A stretch of DNA of 53,256 bases from Sandaracinaceae bacterium (GCA_016706685.1 JADJJE010000058.1:1-53256), one strand, 5' to 3'; shown: positions 8,097 through 18,800, numbered from the stretch's first letter. Notes: generated from the letters alone by a model not told the origin. A program made the numbers and translations.

Positions 8097-9473
8097 ATGA
8101 AGGTGCAGTGGATGATGTGGGTGGCCGTCTCGATGGTCGCCGGTTGCTATCGAGCGCATGGGCTGCCCGAGGATGTGCGCGTGAGCGTGAGCGTGAGCGT
8201 CATGGCGCAGACCGGCGCGCTGCCCCCCGTGCCTGCCGACGCCGCGCGCGTGGTCGTCGAGGACTGCACCACGGGCCAGCGTATCGAGGCCGTGACGGGC
8301 GCAGACGGCCTGGCCCACTTCGACGCCGTGGAGTCCACGTGCTGGAACGTCACGGCGGTGATTGACGGGCTTGCGCGCAGCGTCTTGCGCGCTCCGGTGC
8401 CCCTGCCTGGCCCCATCGTTTTCCCGCTGGAGATGCCTGCGCTCGATGAAGAGGACACGCTCGACTGGGAGATCGAGTTCGAAGGAGTGCCGCGCGGCGA
8501 CGAGACGTCTCTGCGCCCGTATCGGCTGCAGGCCAGCGTGCCGGGCACCCTGATGGACGACTACTCGCTTCCCATCGAGCGCGTGGGTGGTCGCGCTCAC
8601 GCGGCCACCCTGCTGCGCGACCGCCAAGCGCTGATCGTGGCCACCACGGCCGACGACGACCAGGTGGTTGGCATGGCGCTGGTCCCGTTTCCCGAGCCCG
8701 AGGCGGGGCACGTCGAGGCGACCATCGCCGTTCCCACGGACCTCCCGCCGCTTCGAACGGCCAGCGTCCGCGTGCTGCTGCGGGCCGGCGGCGTGTACAA
8801 CATCGTCAACCCCTACTACTCGCTCGACAGGAGCGTCTTCGCGTCTTCGCCTTCGGGCTCCGAGTACCAGATTGGTCCACAGGAAGAGTGGGCGGAGTTG
8901 CAGACGTCCTCGCCCGCCGGGCTCGAGGTCGCGACGGACTACAGGTGGTTCGAGCTGCCGGGGACCGAGTCCTGGACGCCTGCGATGTCCGGCGGGAGCA
9001 CCGGGTGGCGCGCCATGCAAGAGCCTTGCTCTTCCCAGCGCGTGTCCTGGGGCCGCATCCCCCTGGTGGACGGGGCCACGCACCGCAGCGAGGTCCCGCA
9101 GGTCACCGCGCGCCAGGTGAGCGGCACCTCGCTCGACACGCTGGTCATCGACTACGGCGGCGCCGGTCACCGCAGCTTCCTCGCGTTTCGCACGGCCGGA
9201 GAGCAACCCTTCGAGTGGACCATCGAGCCCTTCGACACGGGCGTGACGCACTTCGAGGGGCTGCCGCCACTTCCCGCAGGCGTCGCGGACAGCGTGGGGA
9301 TCATGGAGCGCAGCGTGTACGTGCGCTTCGGCGTCACCGCGCCCTCCGCGGCATCGTTCGCGCCCATGGACCCGGCAGAGCTCACGGTGCCCTGGCGCAT
9401 TCACGAAGGCTTCGTCATCGGGCAGGTGTCCGACTTCGACGAGAGCCTCGCCGAGTGCGAGCAGGTGCCCTGA
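8097..9473 (+). CDS. Lipoprotein, hypothetical
   Basis: The 458-residue product begins MKVQWMMWVAVSMVAGCYRA, a lipoprotein signal with lipobox MVAGC. I chose the ATG at 8097 over those at 8061 and 8091 because AGGAG at 8085-8089 is seven bases away from it and too close to 8091. An early segment (VVVEDCTTGQRIEAVTGADG..HFDAVESTCW) resembles a carboxypeptidase-regulatory-like or transthyretin-like beta-sandwich, with a Cys pair. The rest has no motif I recognise. Converges with 9476-10735 with only two bases between stops. Confidence 0.68.
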   Translation: MKVQWMMWVAVSMVAGCYRAHGLPEDVRVSVSVSVMAQTGALPPVPADAARVVVEDCTTGQRIEAVTGADGLAHFDAVESTCWNVTAVIDGLARSVLRAPVPLPGPIVFPLEMPALDEEDTLDWEIEFEGVPRGDETSLRPYRLQASVPGTLMDDYSLPIERVGGRAHAATLLRDRQALIVATTADDDQVVGMALVPFPEPEAGHVEATIAVPTDLPPLRTASVRVLLRAGGVYNIVNPYYSLDRSVFASSPSGSEYQIGPQEEWAELQTSSPAGLEVATDYRWFELPGTESWTPAMSGGSTGWRAMQEPCSSQRVSWGRIPLVDGATHRSEVPQVTARQVSGTSLDTLVIDYGGAGHRSFLAFRTAGEQPFEWTIEPFDTGVTHFEGLPPLPAGVADSVGIMERSVYVRFGVTAPSAASFAPMDPAELTVPWRIHEGFVIGQVSDFDESLAECEQVP

Positions 9474-9475
9474 CC

Positions 9476-10735
9476 CTAGCGAACGAACGCGAGCGCCGCG
9501 CCCGAGAACGTCCGGTCGGCCTCGGGTGTGGCGCTGCAGTCGGCGGCCACGCGCTCGAAGGTCAGGGTGTCCCCGCCTGCGCCGAGCTCGAGCAGGAAGT
9601 ACGCGTCGCCAGCCACGCCTCCGGGCTGCGTGGCCAGGCAGTAGACCGTGCCGGGCTGCGTGTCCTCGAACGCCACGTTCACGTCACCCGTGGTCACGAA
9701 GTCGAACAGCAGCAGGCGGTTGTTCCCGTCGATGGTGCTGAGCGAGTCCAGCTCGGTGGAGACCGCGCGACGCTCGTCCGGCAGCAGGGTGTCGGGGGCC
9801 AGCACCAGCAGACTCCCGAGCACGCCCGCGAGGTCGTCGTTGATGGAGAGGCCCGCCTCGGATGCCAGGATCCAGATGCCCGCTGCGGTGCCCTCGACGT
9901 CCACCGACATGGACCCGCAGGGGGCGTCCGCGCTCTCGCGAAACATTCCGGCCGCGCCCACGCGGTCGAGGTAGGAGGACCGCGTGGGCTCGGGGAAGTA
10001 CTCGTACACGCATGCGCCGTTGCGGAAACCCGCGCCCGGACCCTGGTCGGCGCCGATGCGCTCGGGGTTCACGTAGAAGTTGGGAAAGCGCGTGTCGAAG
10101 AGGTTGAGGTCCAGTCCCGGAGCGTAGCTCGACAGACCCGTGCCGCCGGCGGTGCCCACCAGCGTGCCCGCGGCAATGACCACCTCGTTGGAGAGGAACC
10201 CACGGCACTTCTCCACGGTCTCCTCGGCGCCTCCGTACGTCTCGCATTCGAGGTTCAGCGAGTCGAAGATGTCCTGGATCACAGGCTCGATGGTGGTGAG
10301 GTGGGCGAAGTCCCCCTCCACGGCGACGCGGCCCTGCGCGTCTCGGCACACGTCGAACACGATCTGGTAGTCGGTCTCTCCGGCACGCGAGCCGGTGAGG
10401 TAGGCGTTCGAGGCCACGGAGCGCACGAAGAGTTCGGCCGGCGCCCGCACCGGGACGTTGATGGCGTTGAGCTGGAAGCCGAGCTCGAAGTTGATGGGCT
10501 CGAGCGTCCCCGGATCCATGTCTCCGAAGACCAACGCGTGCTCCACGCTGGCCGCTGGCACCGCCGCCACCGTGAAGAGCGCACGCGGGTTCGTCGCGTA
10601 CAGGTCGGTGCAGAGCGGCGCATCGCTCCCATGGCCGCCACCGCCCCCGCCGCAGGCCGGCAGCCCCATGGCCGTGAGCAGCAGGAATGAGAGGCCGTGG
10701 GCTCGGAAGGCGCGAGGGGCCGTGATGCGGTGCAT
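9476..10735 (-). CDS. Lipoprotein, hypothetical
   Basis: The 419-residue product begins with a positively charged stretch, a hydrophobic core (GLSFLLLTAMGLPAC) and a Gly-rich linker (GGGGGGHG), giving a lipoprotein signal with lipobox LPAC. The mature part contains scattered cysteines and reads like a secreted beta-rich domain; no catalytic or repeat motif is visible. It is the only gene on this strand between two plus-strand genes. Function unknown. Confidence 0.66.
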   Translation of the reverse strand: MHRITAPRAFRAHGLSFLLLTAMGLPACGGGGGGHGSDAPLCTDLYATNPRALFTVAAVPAASVEHALVFGDMDPGTLEPINFELGFQLNAINVPVRAPAELFVRSVASNAYLTGSRAGETDYQIVFDVCRDAQGRVAVEGDFAHLTTIEPVIQDIFDSLNLECETYGGAEETVEKCRGFLSNEVVIAAGTLVGTAGGTGLSSYAPGLDLNLFDTRFPNFYVNPERIGADQGPGAGFRNGACVYEYFPEPTRSSYLDRVGAAGMFRESADAPCGSMSVDVEGTAAGIWILASEAGLSINDDLAGVLGSLLVLAPDTLLPDERRAVSTELDSLSTIDGNNRLLLFDFVTTGDVNVAFEDTQPGTVYCLATQPGGVAGDAYFLLELGAGGDTLTFERVAADCSATPEADRTFSGAALAFVR

Positions 10736-10845
10736 GCGCGAGGATCACGTTTCTGTGCTGCGGGTCAAGTGGGGGGCCTCCATGTCGCGCGCCGAGACAC
10801 TCGCTTTCTTTTGCGCCGCTCCGCGCATCTGATACCCAAGACGCA

Positions 10846-12948
10846 ATGCACGGACAGAGCCTGGTAGCCGACCTCGCCGTGGTGCTCGGCGTGGCCGCGG
10901 TCACCAGCGTCATCGCGCGGCGCCTCCATCAGCCCAGCATCCTCGGCTACCTGGTGGCGGGGTTGTTGGTGGGGCCGTACGTGCCCATCCCGCTCATGGC
11001 CAACCAGGGCCGGGTCGAGGCCCTGGCCGAGTTCGGCGTGGTGCTGGTCATGTTCGCGGTGGGGCTCGAGTTCCGCATCGCGAAGCTCATGCGCGTGCTG
11101 CCCACGTCGGGGCTCACGGGTCTGCTGCAGGTCAGCTTCATGATGTGGGCCGGCGTGTCGCTCGGGCAGGTGCTGGGCTGGAGGTCGGTGGAGTCCATCT
11201 TCCTGGGGGCGTGCCTCGCCATCTCCAGCACCATGGTGGTGAGCAAGGTGCTGGAAGAACGCCCGGTGCAGCCGGACGCGCGCGAGCTCATCTTCGGCGT
11301 GTTGGTGTTCCAGGACGTGGTGGCCATCATCCTCATCGCCGTGCTCACGGCCATCGCGGCGGGCGGCGGCCTCGAGGCCAGCGAGCTCTTGTCCACGGTG
11401 GGCAAGCTGGCGGGCTTCCTGGTGGCCATGATGGTGGGCGGCCTGCTGCTGGTGCCACGCGTGGTCCGCATGGTGGCGCGCTTGAAGAGCCTCGAGATCC
11501 TGGTGGTGTTCTCGGTGGGCCTCTGCTTCGCCATGGCCGAGACCGCCGCGGCCATTGGCTACTCGGTGGCGCTCGGGGCCTTCATCGCCGGCATCCTGGT
11601 GGCCGAGTCCGGCAAGGGCGAGAAGGTGGAGCACCTCATCCAGCCGCTGCGCGACGTGTTCGCCGCCATCTTTTTCGTGTCCATCGGCATGACCGTGGAC
11701 CCCATGCAGGCCGTCAAACACCTCCCGGTCTCGCTGGGCGTCTTCGCGCTGGTGGTCACGGGGCAGCTGCTCATCGTGTCGGTGGCCGGCGTCATCTCGG
11801 GCAACGGCCTGAGGCGCTCCATCATCGCGGGCTTGGCCCTCGGGCAGATCGGTGAGTTCGCGTTCATCCTGGCGGGCATCGGCATCGGCGCGCGAGTGGT
11901 GCGCGCCAGCCTCTCGCCCGTGCTGGTCACGGTGGCGGTGCTCACCGCCTTCACCACGCCGCTGTTCTTGCGTGGCGCCGACAAGCTGGTGAGCTTCGTG
12001 GACAAGGCCATGCCGCACCGCCTCGAGCGCCTGCTCAGCCTGTACGAAGACTGGCTCGTGCGCCTGCGCTCCGAGGGCGAAGCCGCCGCCGATGCGCCGT
12101 CCATCATGCGGTCGCTGCGCATCATCGTGTTCGATGCGGTGGCGCTCATCGCCATCGCGGCGCTCGGGCTCGAGGCGCTGCCGAAGATCGTGCCCATCGT
12201 CTCGAAGTACGTCACCCGGCGCACGGAGTTGGTGCCGCTGGCGCTCAACGTGGCGGTGCTGGTGGTGGCCGCGCCGCTGGTCTGGAACCTGGTGCGCACC
12301 ACGCGGCTGCTGGCCACGCTGGTGAGCCACTCGGTGGTGGGCGACAACACCGAGCAGGACTCGGGGCGCGTGGTGGTGGCCCGCACGCTGCGGCCCATCG
12401 TGCAGCTGGTGGTCTTGCTGGCGGTGGGCTTCCCGGCAGCGGCCGTGCTGCGCCCGCTGCGTGGCGGCACCTATGTGCTGCTGGGCGTCATGACGCTGTT
12501 CGTGGGCGGCCTCTTCGTGCTGTGGCGGCGAGCGGGCGCCGTGGAGACCGAGCTGCAGTCGAGCGCCGCGCGCATCGCGGGCCTCTTGGCCAGCAGCCCT
12601 GCGGACACCACGCAGAGCCCAGCCACCAGCAGCGTGGACACCCTGGCCGACAGCTCACTGCTACCGGGCCTCGACGTGGTGCGCCGCGTGCGCCTGGCGC
12701 AGGGGGCCTTCGCGCTGGGCCAGACACTCACCGCGTTGAACCTGCGCGCGCTCACCGGCGCGTCCGTGGTGGCCATCCACCGAGCCGGCGGCGATGTGGT
12801 GCTGCCCACTGGGCGCGAGCGCTTGGAGGAGGGCGACACGCTGGCGCTGGCCGGCCCGCCCGGGTCGCTCGACGACGGCCAGCACTTGCTGGTGTCGGGG
12901 CCTTCGCCCGTCGAGCGAGTGTCCTCGGTCACGTCGTCCGAGGGGTAG
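10846..12948 (+). CDS. Kef-type (CPA2) monovalent cation:proton antiporter with C-terminal RCK/TrkA-C domain
   Basis: The 700-residue protein has a CPA2 transporter domain at about residues 10-385: HQPSILGYLVAGLLVGPY, the LAEFGVVLVMFAVGLEF helix and the conserved YSVALGAFIAGILVAES segment are typical of KefB/KefC. About 140 residues (roughly 425-565) add further hydrophobic helices. Residues 610-690 (QTLTALNLRALTGASVVAIH, then LEEGDTLALAGPP) form a TrkA_C-like ligand-binding domain. Unlike classic KefC there is no Rossmann TrkA_N domain before it. It should exchange K+ or Na+ for H+ at the inner membrane. The ATG at 10846 starts directly before the first transmembrane helix. Confidence 0.88.
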   Translation: MHGQSLVADLAVVLGVAAVTSVIARRLHQPSILGYLVAGLLVGPYVPIPLMANQGRVEALAEFGVVLVMFAVGLEFRIAKLMRVLPTSGLTGLLQVSFMMWAGVSLGQVLGWRSVESIFLGACLAISSTMVVSKVLEERPVQPDARELIFGVLVFQDVVAIILIAVLTAIAAGGGLEASELLSTVGKLAGFLVAMMVGGLLLVPRVVRMVARLKSLEILVVFSVGLCFAMAETAAAIGYSVALGAFIAGILVAESGKGEKVEHLIQPLRDVFAAIFFVSIGMTVDPMQAVKHLPVSLGVFALVVTGQLLIVSVAGVISGNGLRRSIIAGLALGQIGEFAFILAGIGIGARVVRASLSPVLVTVAVLTAFTTPLFLRGADKLVSFVDKAMPHRLERLLSLYEDWLVRLRSEGEAAADAPSIMRSLRIIVFDAVALIAIAALGLEALPKIVPIVSKYVTRRTELVPLALNVAVLVVAAPLVWNLVRTTRLLATLVSHSVVGDNTEQDSGRVVVARTLRPIVQLVVLLAVGFPAAAVLRPLRGGTYVLLGVMTLFVGGLFVLWRRAGAVETELQSSAARIAGLLASSPADTTQSPATSSVDTLADSSLLPGLDVVRRVRLAQGAFALGQTLTALNLRALTGASVVAIHRAGGDVVLPTGRERLEEGDTLALAGPPGSLDDGQHLLVSGPSPVERVSSVTSSEG

Positions 12949-13002
12949 GGCGCGGCGCACGTTCTGGGTGGACATCTCGAGGTGACAGGGCAGGATTCGG
13001 CC

Positions 13003-13590
13003 ATGCACAAAGCCTCCCCCCTCTTCTTGGTCTTCCTTGCGGCGCTCCTCTTCGCGGGTGTGGCGCTCCCCAGAGCGGCGTCCGCGCAGCCGCGTGGCAA
13101 CATCGGCGCCAATGGCATCCACGGCGTGCGCATCGAGGTGCACGGCACGCTGGGCTACTACCAGGCGCTGGGCGCCGGCATGCGCGTGGACATCCCGCTC
13201 TTGCCCGAAGGGTTCACGGACAAGCTGGACGACGAGTTCGCGCTGAGCGTGGGTGGCGACTTCACGGCGCTGAGCTGGCGCGACCGCAACTACGCCGGCG
13301 TGCCGGGCTACGGGCGCGGCTGGGGTCAGTGGTATGGCGACTGGTCCATCTGGACGGTGGCCACCGCCAACTGGAACCTCTACCTGGGCGAGAAGATCTC
13401 CGTGTTCCCCGAGCTGGGCCTCACCGTGAGCATCCACGACTGCTGGGACCGCAACGGCCGCGACGACGTGTGTGTCACCGCAGCCCCCGTGGGTGGCGTG
13501 GGCTTCCGGTACCACTTCGCGCCTCCGCGCGTGGCGTTCGTGGCGCGCATCAACTGGCCCGTGGGCCTGCAGGTGGGCCTCACGTTCTGA
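13003..13590 (+). CDS. Secreted outer-membrane beta-barrel-like protein, hypothetical
   Basis: The 195-residue product carries a signal peptide ending LPRAASAQP and then alternating hydrophobic/aromatic strands with many Gly and Tyr/Trp (RIEVHGTLGYYQALGAGMRV, WGQWYGDWSIWTVATANWNL), ending in a C-terminal aromatic residue (LTF), as expected for an outer-membrane barrel. I use the ATG at 13003, seven bases after GCAGGA; the upstream GTG at 12982 would add residues in front of the signal. The gene lies 54 bp after the antiporter gene on the same strand and may be read from the same transcript. Confidence 0.66.
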   Translation: MHKASPLFLVFLAALLFAGVALPRAASAQPRGNIGANGIHGVRIEVHGTLGYYQALGAGMRVDIPLLPEGFTDKLDDEFALSVGGDFTALSWRDRNYAGVPGYGRGWGQWYGDWSIWTVATANWNLYLGEKISVFPELGLTVSIHDCWDRNGRDDVCVTAAPVGGVGFRYHFAPPRVAFVARINWPVGLQVGLTF

Positions 13591-13700
13591 GCCGCCTCCC
13601 GGAATTATTCCGATAGTCGCCGGTGCGGCACGGCTTGTATCGTCTGCGCGTTCGACTGATTCCAGTCACGTGGTGAATCCACACACCGAGAGGAACGCAG

Positions 13701-14243
13701 ATGACCAAGCTCCCGAGTCTCCTGACAACGTGCGGGGCCGCGGCGTTCGCCTTGTTCGCGACCGTCCTTCCCACCGTCGCAAGCGCAAACTGCGGCTGGA
13801 TCGACGGCGGTGATCAGCGCGCGCCCGCCGACCCCGGCCGCGGCGTGAACGACTGGCGTCAGCACTTCACCGCAGGGCAAGCCAACGCCGCCAACGTACC
13901 CGAGTGGGTGGGCAGCCGCTTCGACACGCTGCGTGGCTGCATGAGCCGCGAGAACTTCGCACGCCTCTACGCAGACGCGTCGCTCCGCATCGCGCGCGCT
14001 GGCGCTCAGGCGGGCTGGGTGAAGTGTCCCGACCGAGCCGCCCCGCCCAACGATGGCGGCCGCGGCATTCGCACCTTCCGGCCCCACTACGACCACGCGC
14101 TCGATGCAGGGCGCGCCGCAGGTGTGAGCGCCTTCATCCGACAGCGCCTCGCCGACCTGCGCACGCGCATCAGCGCCGACGAGTACGCACGCCTGTATGC
14201 CGACCTCTCCATCCTGACCGTCCACTACGCCGGCATGGACTGA
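13701..14243 (+). CDS. Exported hypothetical protein
   Basis: The 180-residue product has a clear signal peptide (MTKLPSLLTTCGAAAFALF ... VASANC) and a helical mature part with a duplicated 'F..LY ADxS' pattern: SRENFARLYADASLRIARAG and ISADEYARLYADLSILTVHY, about 85 residues apart. The ATG at 13701 follows GAGAGGA at 13690-13696. No enzymatic motif is visible. The internal duplication suggests a two-repeat helical fold that may be worth a profile search. Confidence 0.6.
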   Translation: MTKLPSLLTTCGAAAFALFATVLPTVASANCGWIDGGDQRAPADPGRGVNDWRQHFTAGQANAANVPEWVGSRFDTLRGCMSRENFARLYADASLRIARAGAQAGWVKCPDRAAPPNDGGRGIRTFRPHYDHALDAGRAAGVSAFIRQRLADLRTRISADEYARLYADLSILTVHYAGMD

Positions 14244-14439
14244 CGCGCTGCCCGGTAGATACAGCAGCTTCCACGGACCCCCTCCCGGCATGCTGTCTCC
14301 GTGGCAGCTCGCCTCACGGCGGCCTGAGCCGCGGCGGTAGCGGTCGCGGTCGCGTTAGCGGTAGCGTGCGGAGATCGCGGCGCGCGTAGGCCCGTGCTAG
14401 CGTCTGCTCCGGCGCGCCATGAGGCGTCGCGAGGGGACC

Positions 14440-15804
14440 ATGCAACCGACCCGAAAGCTTTCTGTGTTGGCGAGACTTCCGCGGCCGAGCCGCAGCGCAA
14501 GAGGCGTGTTCATCGCGCTGCACCTGTTGAGCGTCCTCGGCCTGCTGCTGGCGGGATGCGCCGACGACGTGGCCCAAGGCCCCTGCGACACGCGCTTCCG
14601 CGCGTGTCAGGAGCGCATCGCCCGCGAGGTGTTGGCGGCCCGCGGAGGGCCCGTGGCGGACCTGCCCGTCATCGAGGTGATCACCGAAGCCGAGCTGCGC
14701 GAGCGGTTCAGCGAAGAGATGATGGCGCTCACCCCAGAGGAGGAGCTCAGCTTCGCGTGGTGGGGGCGCGCGTTGGTGCTGCTGCGTCTGGTCGAGTCTC
14801 CGGCGGCGCTGACCGCGGGCACGCTCGAGGACTTCGTGACGCACGTGGCGGGCTACTACGACCGGGAGACGCGCGTCATCACCCTCATCGATCGTGGCGT
14901 GCCGCGCAGCCTCGAGGACGCTTCCAACTTGTTCGCGCACGAGTTTGCGCACCACGTGCAGAACGTGGACGAGAGCGCGGGCTTCGCGCTGCACGATGGG
15001 CTGGACGACACCCTCGACGGCGTCGATGCGCTCTCGCACCACGGGGAGGGCGAGGCCGTCGTGATCTCGGGCCTCGTGACCGTCGCGCTGCGTGGTGACA
15101 CGCCGGAGGCCCAGGACTGGGAGCAGTACTTCGCAGGGTGGCTCGTGGGCGCCCGCGCCGAGGTGGCAGACTCTGCGGACCCGTACGTGGTGGTGCGCAG
15201 CCGCATGAAGTACCCCGTGGGCGGCGCCTATCTGATGGATGCGTGGCTGGCCGGCGGTGCAGACGGCCTGCGCGAGCAGTGGACCCCCGGCGTCCGCGAG
15301 ACGGCCAGCTGGATGCGCGGCTACGGCGAGCGTGCCTCGGCGGAGCCCATCGACCACTGCGAGATCCCACGCGCGCCCCTGGGCTACGCGGCTTGGACCG
15401 ACGAGCGCCTGGGTGGCGAGCTGCTGTTCCCCATGCTGGTGCCGCCCGAGGAGCGCGGCGAGGTCTACCTGGCCGCCAGCTGGGCGAGCGCCATGGGCTG
15501 GCGCGGCGACCACCTGCGCGTGTTCGTGGGCCCCACCGAAGACGCACCCATCGCCTTGGCCTACCGGGTGCGCACCGCGTCTCTGGATGCCGCCCGAGAC
15601 ATCGCCGCGCGCCTGACCGCCGCGCAAGACGAGCAGGTCATCGTCATGCACCTGGACACCGACGTGCTGCTCCTCGCCAGTGAAGAACCCGGCGCGTGGG
15701 ACGCCTTGAGCTTTCCGCTCGACTGCGCCGGCGTGCCCATGGGCTTGTCGCCGGCGCGCATGCGGTCGCTGGCGGACCGGCTGCCTCCGTTGACCGCGTG
15801 GTGA
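14440..15804 (+). CDS. Zinc metallopeptidase lipoprotein (HExxH)
   Basis: The 454-residue product begins MQPTRKLSVLAR.. with a long arginine-rich n-region, then SVLGLLLAGC (lipobox LLAGC). At about residue 170 the sequence LFAHEFAHHVQNV contains HExxH, the zinc-binding motif of gluzincin-type peptidases, followed about 35 residues on by HHGEGEAVVISGLV, where the Glu could be the third ligand. The order resembles neutral-zinc-metallopeptidase-like families. I prefer the ATG at 14440, after GAGGGG at 14431-14436, to 14419. Substrate unknown; acts in the periplasm or on the cell surface. Confidence 0.7.
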   Translation: MQPTRKLSVLARLPRPSRSARGVFIALHLLSVLGLLLAGCADDVAQGPCDTRFRACQERIAREVLAARGGPVADLPVIEVITEAELRERFSEEMMALTPEEELSFAWWGRALVLLRLVESPAALTAGTLEDFVTHVAGYYDRETRVITLIDRGVPRSLEDASNLFAHEFAHHVQNVDESAGFALHDGLDDTLDGVDALSHHGEGEAVVISGLVTVALRGDTPEAQDWEQYFAGWLVGARAEVADSADPYVVVRSRMKYPVGGAYLMDAWLAGGADGLREQWTPGVRETASWMRGYGERASAEPIDHCEIPRAPLGYAAWTDERLGGELLFPMLVPPEERGEVYLAASWASAMGWRGDHLRVFVGPTEDAPIALAYRVRTASLDAARDIAARLTAAQDEQVIVMHLDTDVLLLASEEPGAWDALSFPLDCAGVPMGLSPARMRSLADRLPPLTAW

Positions 15805-15821
15805 GCGAACAGGCGTCAGTC

Positions 15822-18800
15822 TTACAGCTGGAAGCGCGCCACGCTCACTTGGTCTCCCGCGTTCGTGAGCCGCACCACCCGTCGCGTGATGCGCTGCTGC
15901 GGCGTGCCCACGTGCTGCGTGATGGTCAGCGTCACGTAGGTGTCGGCCACCAGGCGGTTCCCGTTGTTGCTGTAGTAATGCGCCTGCACGTGGTACTCGC
16001 CGCGCGGCGCGTGCTCGAGCTGGAAGCGCTCGGGCCCGAAGCCCTGCGTGACGTCGTCCAGCAGGTGGCCGCCCGCCGCGGTGTCGCGGTGGCCGTAGTA
16101 GCAGCGCTCATCGGATGGGTCGGTGACCCACAGGTCGATGTCCGTGTTGTCGGTGTTCCAGGTCATGGTCACGCGCAGGTCGCCCTCGGGCACACGCAGG
16201 TTGAGCGCCTGCTGGCGGTCGCGAAGCCAGCGCGCGAGGGGGCTGTCGGGCTGCTGCTGAATGAGCGCGTGGGCGAAGAGCGCGTACTCCTCCTGCACCA
16301 CGGTCATCACGCCGCGGAAGCGCCCGTCCCACTGGCCCGCCAGCGCGGCCTCGAAGAGCACGGCGGTGATGCTGGGGCGCTCTAGCCAAATGGCGCCGGC
16401 CAGGTCGCGGTAGCTCTGCGGCTCGTAGGGGCGCTGCTCCAGCACGCCGAAGAGCAGCTCGGCGGCCTCGGCATTGGCGTCCCAGCTGAGCAACGTATAC
16501 GCCAGCGAGCGCGCCACCTCGGCGGACGCGGGCGCATTCTCCACGCCGCTCGACAGCGCGCGCACGGCGGCGCCCATTTGCTCATCCTCGAAGCGGCGGA
16601 TGGCCTCGTTGCGGTAGTGCTCCACGGACTCGGCGTCGTGCGGCATGTCGTCGCGGTAGGCGCCGCGCACGTCGCTGCGCATGACCATGGGCACGGGCAC
16701 GCGGCCCGGCAGGAAGTCCACCGGCGCCTGAGAGACGAAGCTCGACAGCTGTTGCAGCACGCGGCCCTCGTCCAGCTGGTCCAGGCGATGATGCGCGCTC
16801 GACGCGTCCAGCACGCGGCGCAGGCGGCTCCACGAGGTGCGCGCGCTGGCGGTGGCGCGGCCGTCGCGGCGCTGCGCCGTCAGCTGTGCGAGGGCCTGCG
16901 CCAGGGGCTCTTCGCGCAGCGCGTACTGCTCGTACTCGGCGTCGGTCTCCAGCACCAAGAACGAGGCCACGCGCGAGGGCACCTTGTAGTGCTGGCCAAT
17001 GGCCACCGCGAGGCGCTCGTGCTCGTCGTCGTGCCCCGCCAAGAGGTGCGCCACGGCCACCTCGGCCCAGGCGCGCGACGCCAGCTCGCCGTTCGGGCTC
17101 AGGTCGAGGTCACGCGTCCACGTCACGGCCCGCTCGCCCAGGTGGCCCACCAGGCGCACGCGTGCGGCGCCTGCCCGCTCGAGGCGACCGACCACCATCA
17201 GCTCGGTGCCGGGCGCGAAGCTGGACGCGCCACCGGCCACCAACACCTCGCTGGTGGTGGCACCCGTGGGCCCGCGGCCCTCCACGATCACCTGGTCCAC
17301 GCGCAGGGCAGGGCGCTGATGCGCCACGGCGCAGCCCGGCACGCTCTCGATGGACAGGCAGTTGAAGACTCCCGCTCCGGCCACGCGCCGCAGCAGGTCC
17401 GTGTTCTCGGCGCCGAGGCCCGTGCGGTACGCGAACGTGCGCGTGGCCGCCCAGGGCGACGTGCGCGCCCGCAGCAAGGTGGGCAGGTCGCGCTCGCCCC
17501 ACGTGATCTGTCCATCGCTCAGCACGAACACGTCGGCCGCGCTGCCCGCCGCGTCGCGCATGGGCGGGGTGTGCAGGGCATCGAGGGCGGCCGAGAGGTC
17601 GGTGGCGCCTTCGAGCAGCACCTCGTCGAGCAGCTCCAGAACCCGCGCCCGTCCCGCCGCGTCGTTGCTCACCCACTGCGGCACGAGCCAGCGCGCGCCT
17701 GCGTCGAAGGTCACCACGTTGAAGCGCCGGATGCTGCTGCTGCGCTCCAAGATGGCGCGCAGCAACGCCACGTCGATGCCGAAGCGCTCGGGGTGCTCGG
17801 AGAGCGACGTGTCCAGCAGGAACACCGCGTTCTCGGCGCCCGCGCCGCCCTCGCCGCCCAGCGAGTCGTCGCCCCGCAGCCGCAGCGCGAAGTGGTGATC
17901 TTGGCGTGTGGGGTCCGTGCCCACCACGGCCTCCACACCGGCCGCGGCTTCACGCGGGCGCAAGCGGAACGACGCGCGCCCCGCCTGCGTGTTGCCCTGC
18001 ACGCGCAGCCCAAAGGCGTGGTTGCCCGCGCTCTGCACCGCCTGCCCACGGTAGTCGCCGGTGTAGCGCAGGCTGCTCACGGTGGCGGTGCTGGCGTGCA
18101 GCTGAAGGTCCAGCGACGACAGCGCGCCCTCCGGCACGGGGAAGATGTACTCGAGCTCGTCGCCCACGCGCGGGAGCGTCTGCTCGTAGCTCACGATCAC
18201 GCGGTGGAAGCCGCGCGCCTGAATGGGGAACACGCGCGCCTCGAACGTGTTGGGCGCCACCTCTTCCACCAGCGCCGGGTCCACGCGCCGGCGGGTGACC
18301 TGCTCGTAGACCTCGCGGCCGTGCTCGGCGCGCACCAGGCGGCCCACGCGCAGCTCGCCCCACGCGCCCGGGTCCACGCCGGCCATCACCTGCTCCACGC
18401 TGCCGCCCTGCATGGCCACCTCGCGGCGGCGCATGGCCTCTTCGCCGGTCACGTCGCCGAAGAACTGCGGCTGTTGCGTGCCCTGGCCCAGGTACATGGC
18501 GTAGCTGGACACGCTGGCCTCCGGCGGCAGCGCGTAGCGGAACGTGCCCTCGAGCGTGCGCTCGTGCGGGTTGTAGAAGATGTGGTCCACCACCGTGCGG
18601 GCACGGAAGCCCTCCACGTGCACCCGCACGCGCACGTCACGCAGCTCGAGCGTGTTGCCGCCGCCGAGCGACACGGTGGCGAAGTGCGCCGACGCGCTTT
18701 CGCGCCGCCAGGACTGCGCGGCCGGCTCGGGCTCGCCGCTGGCCCCTCCTTCGCCACCCATGGTAGCGGACGTCTCCGCGTCCATCTCAGCGCGTGCTGC

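Noticed and set aside
13601..13611. GGAATTATTCC palindrome as an operator
   Set aside because: Perfect 11-bp palindrome but single, far from a recognisable promoter, and no regulator is adjacent.
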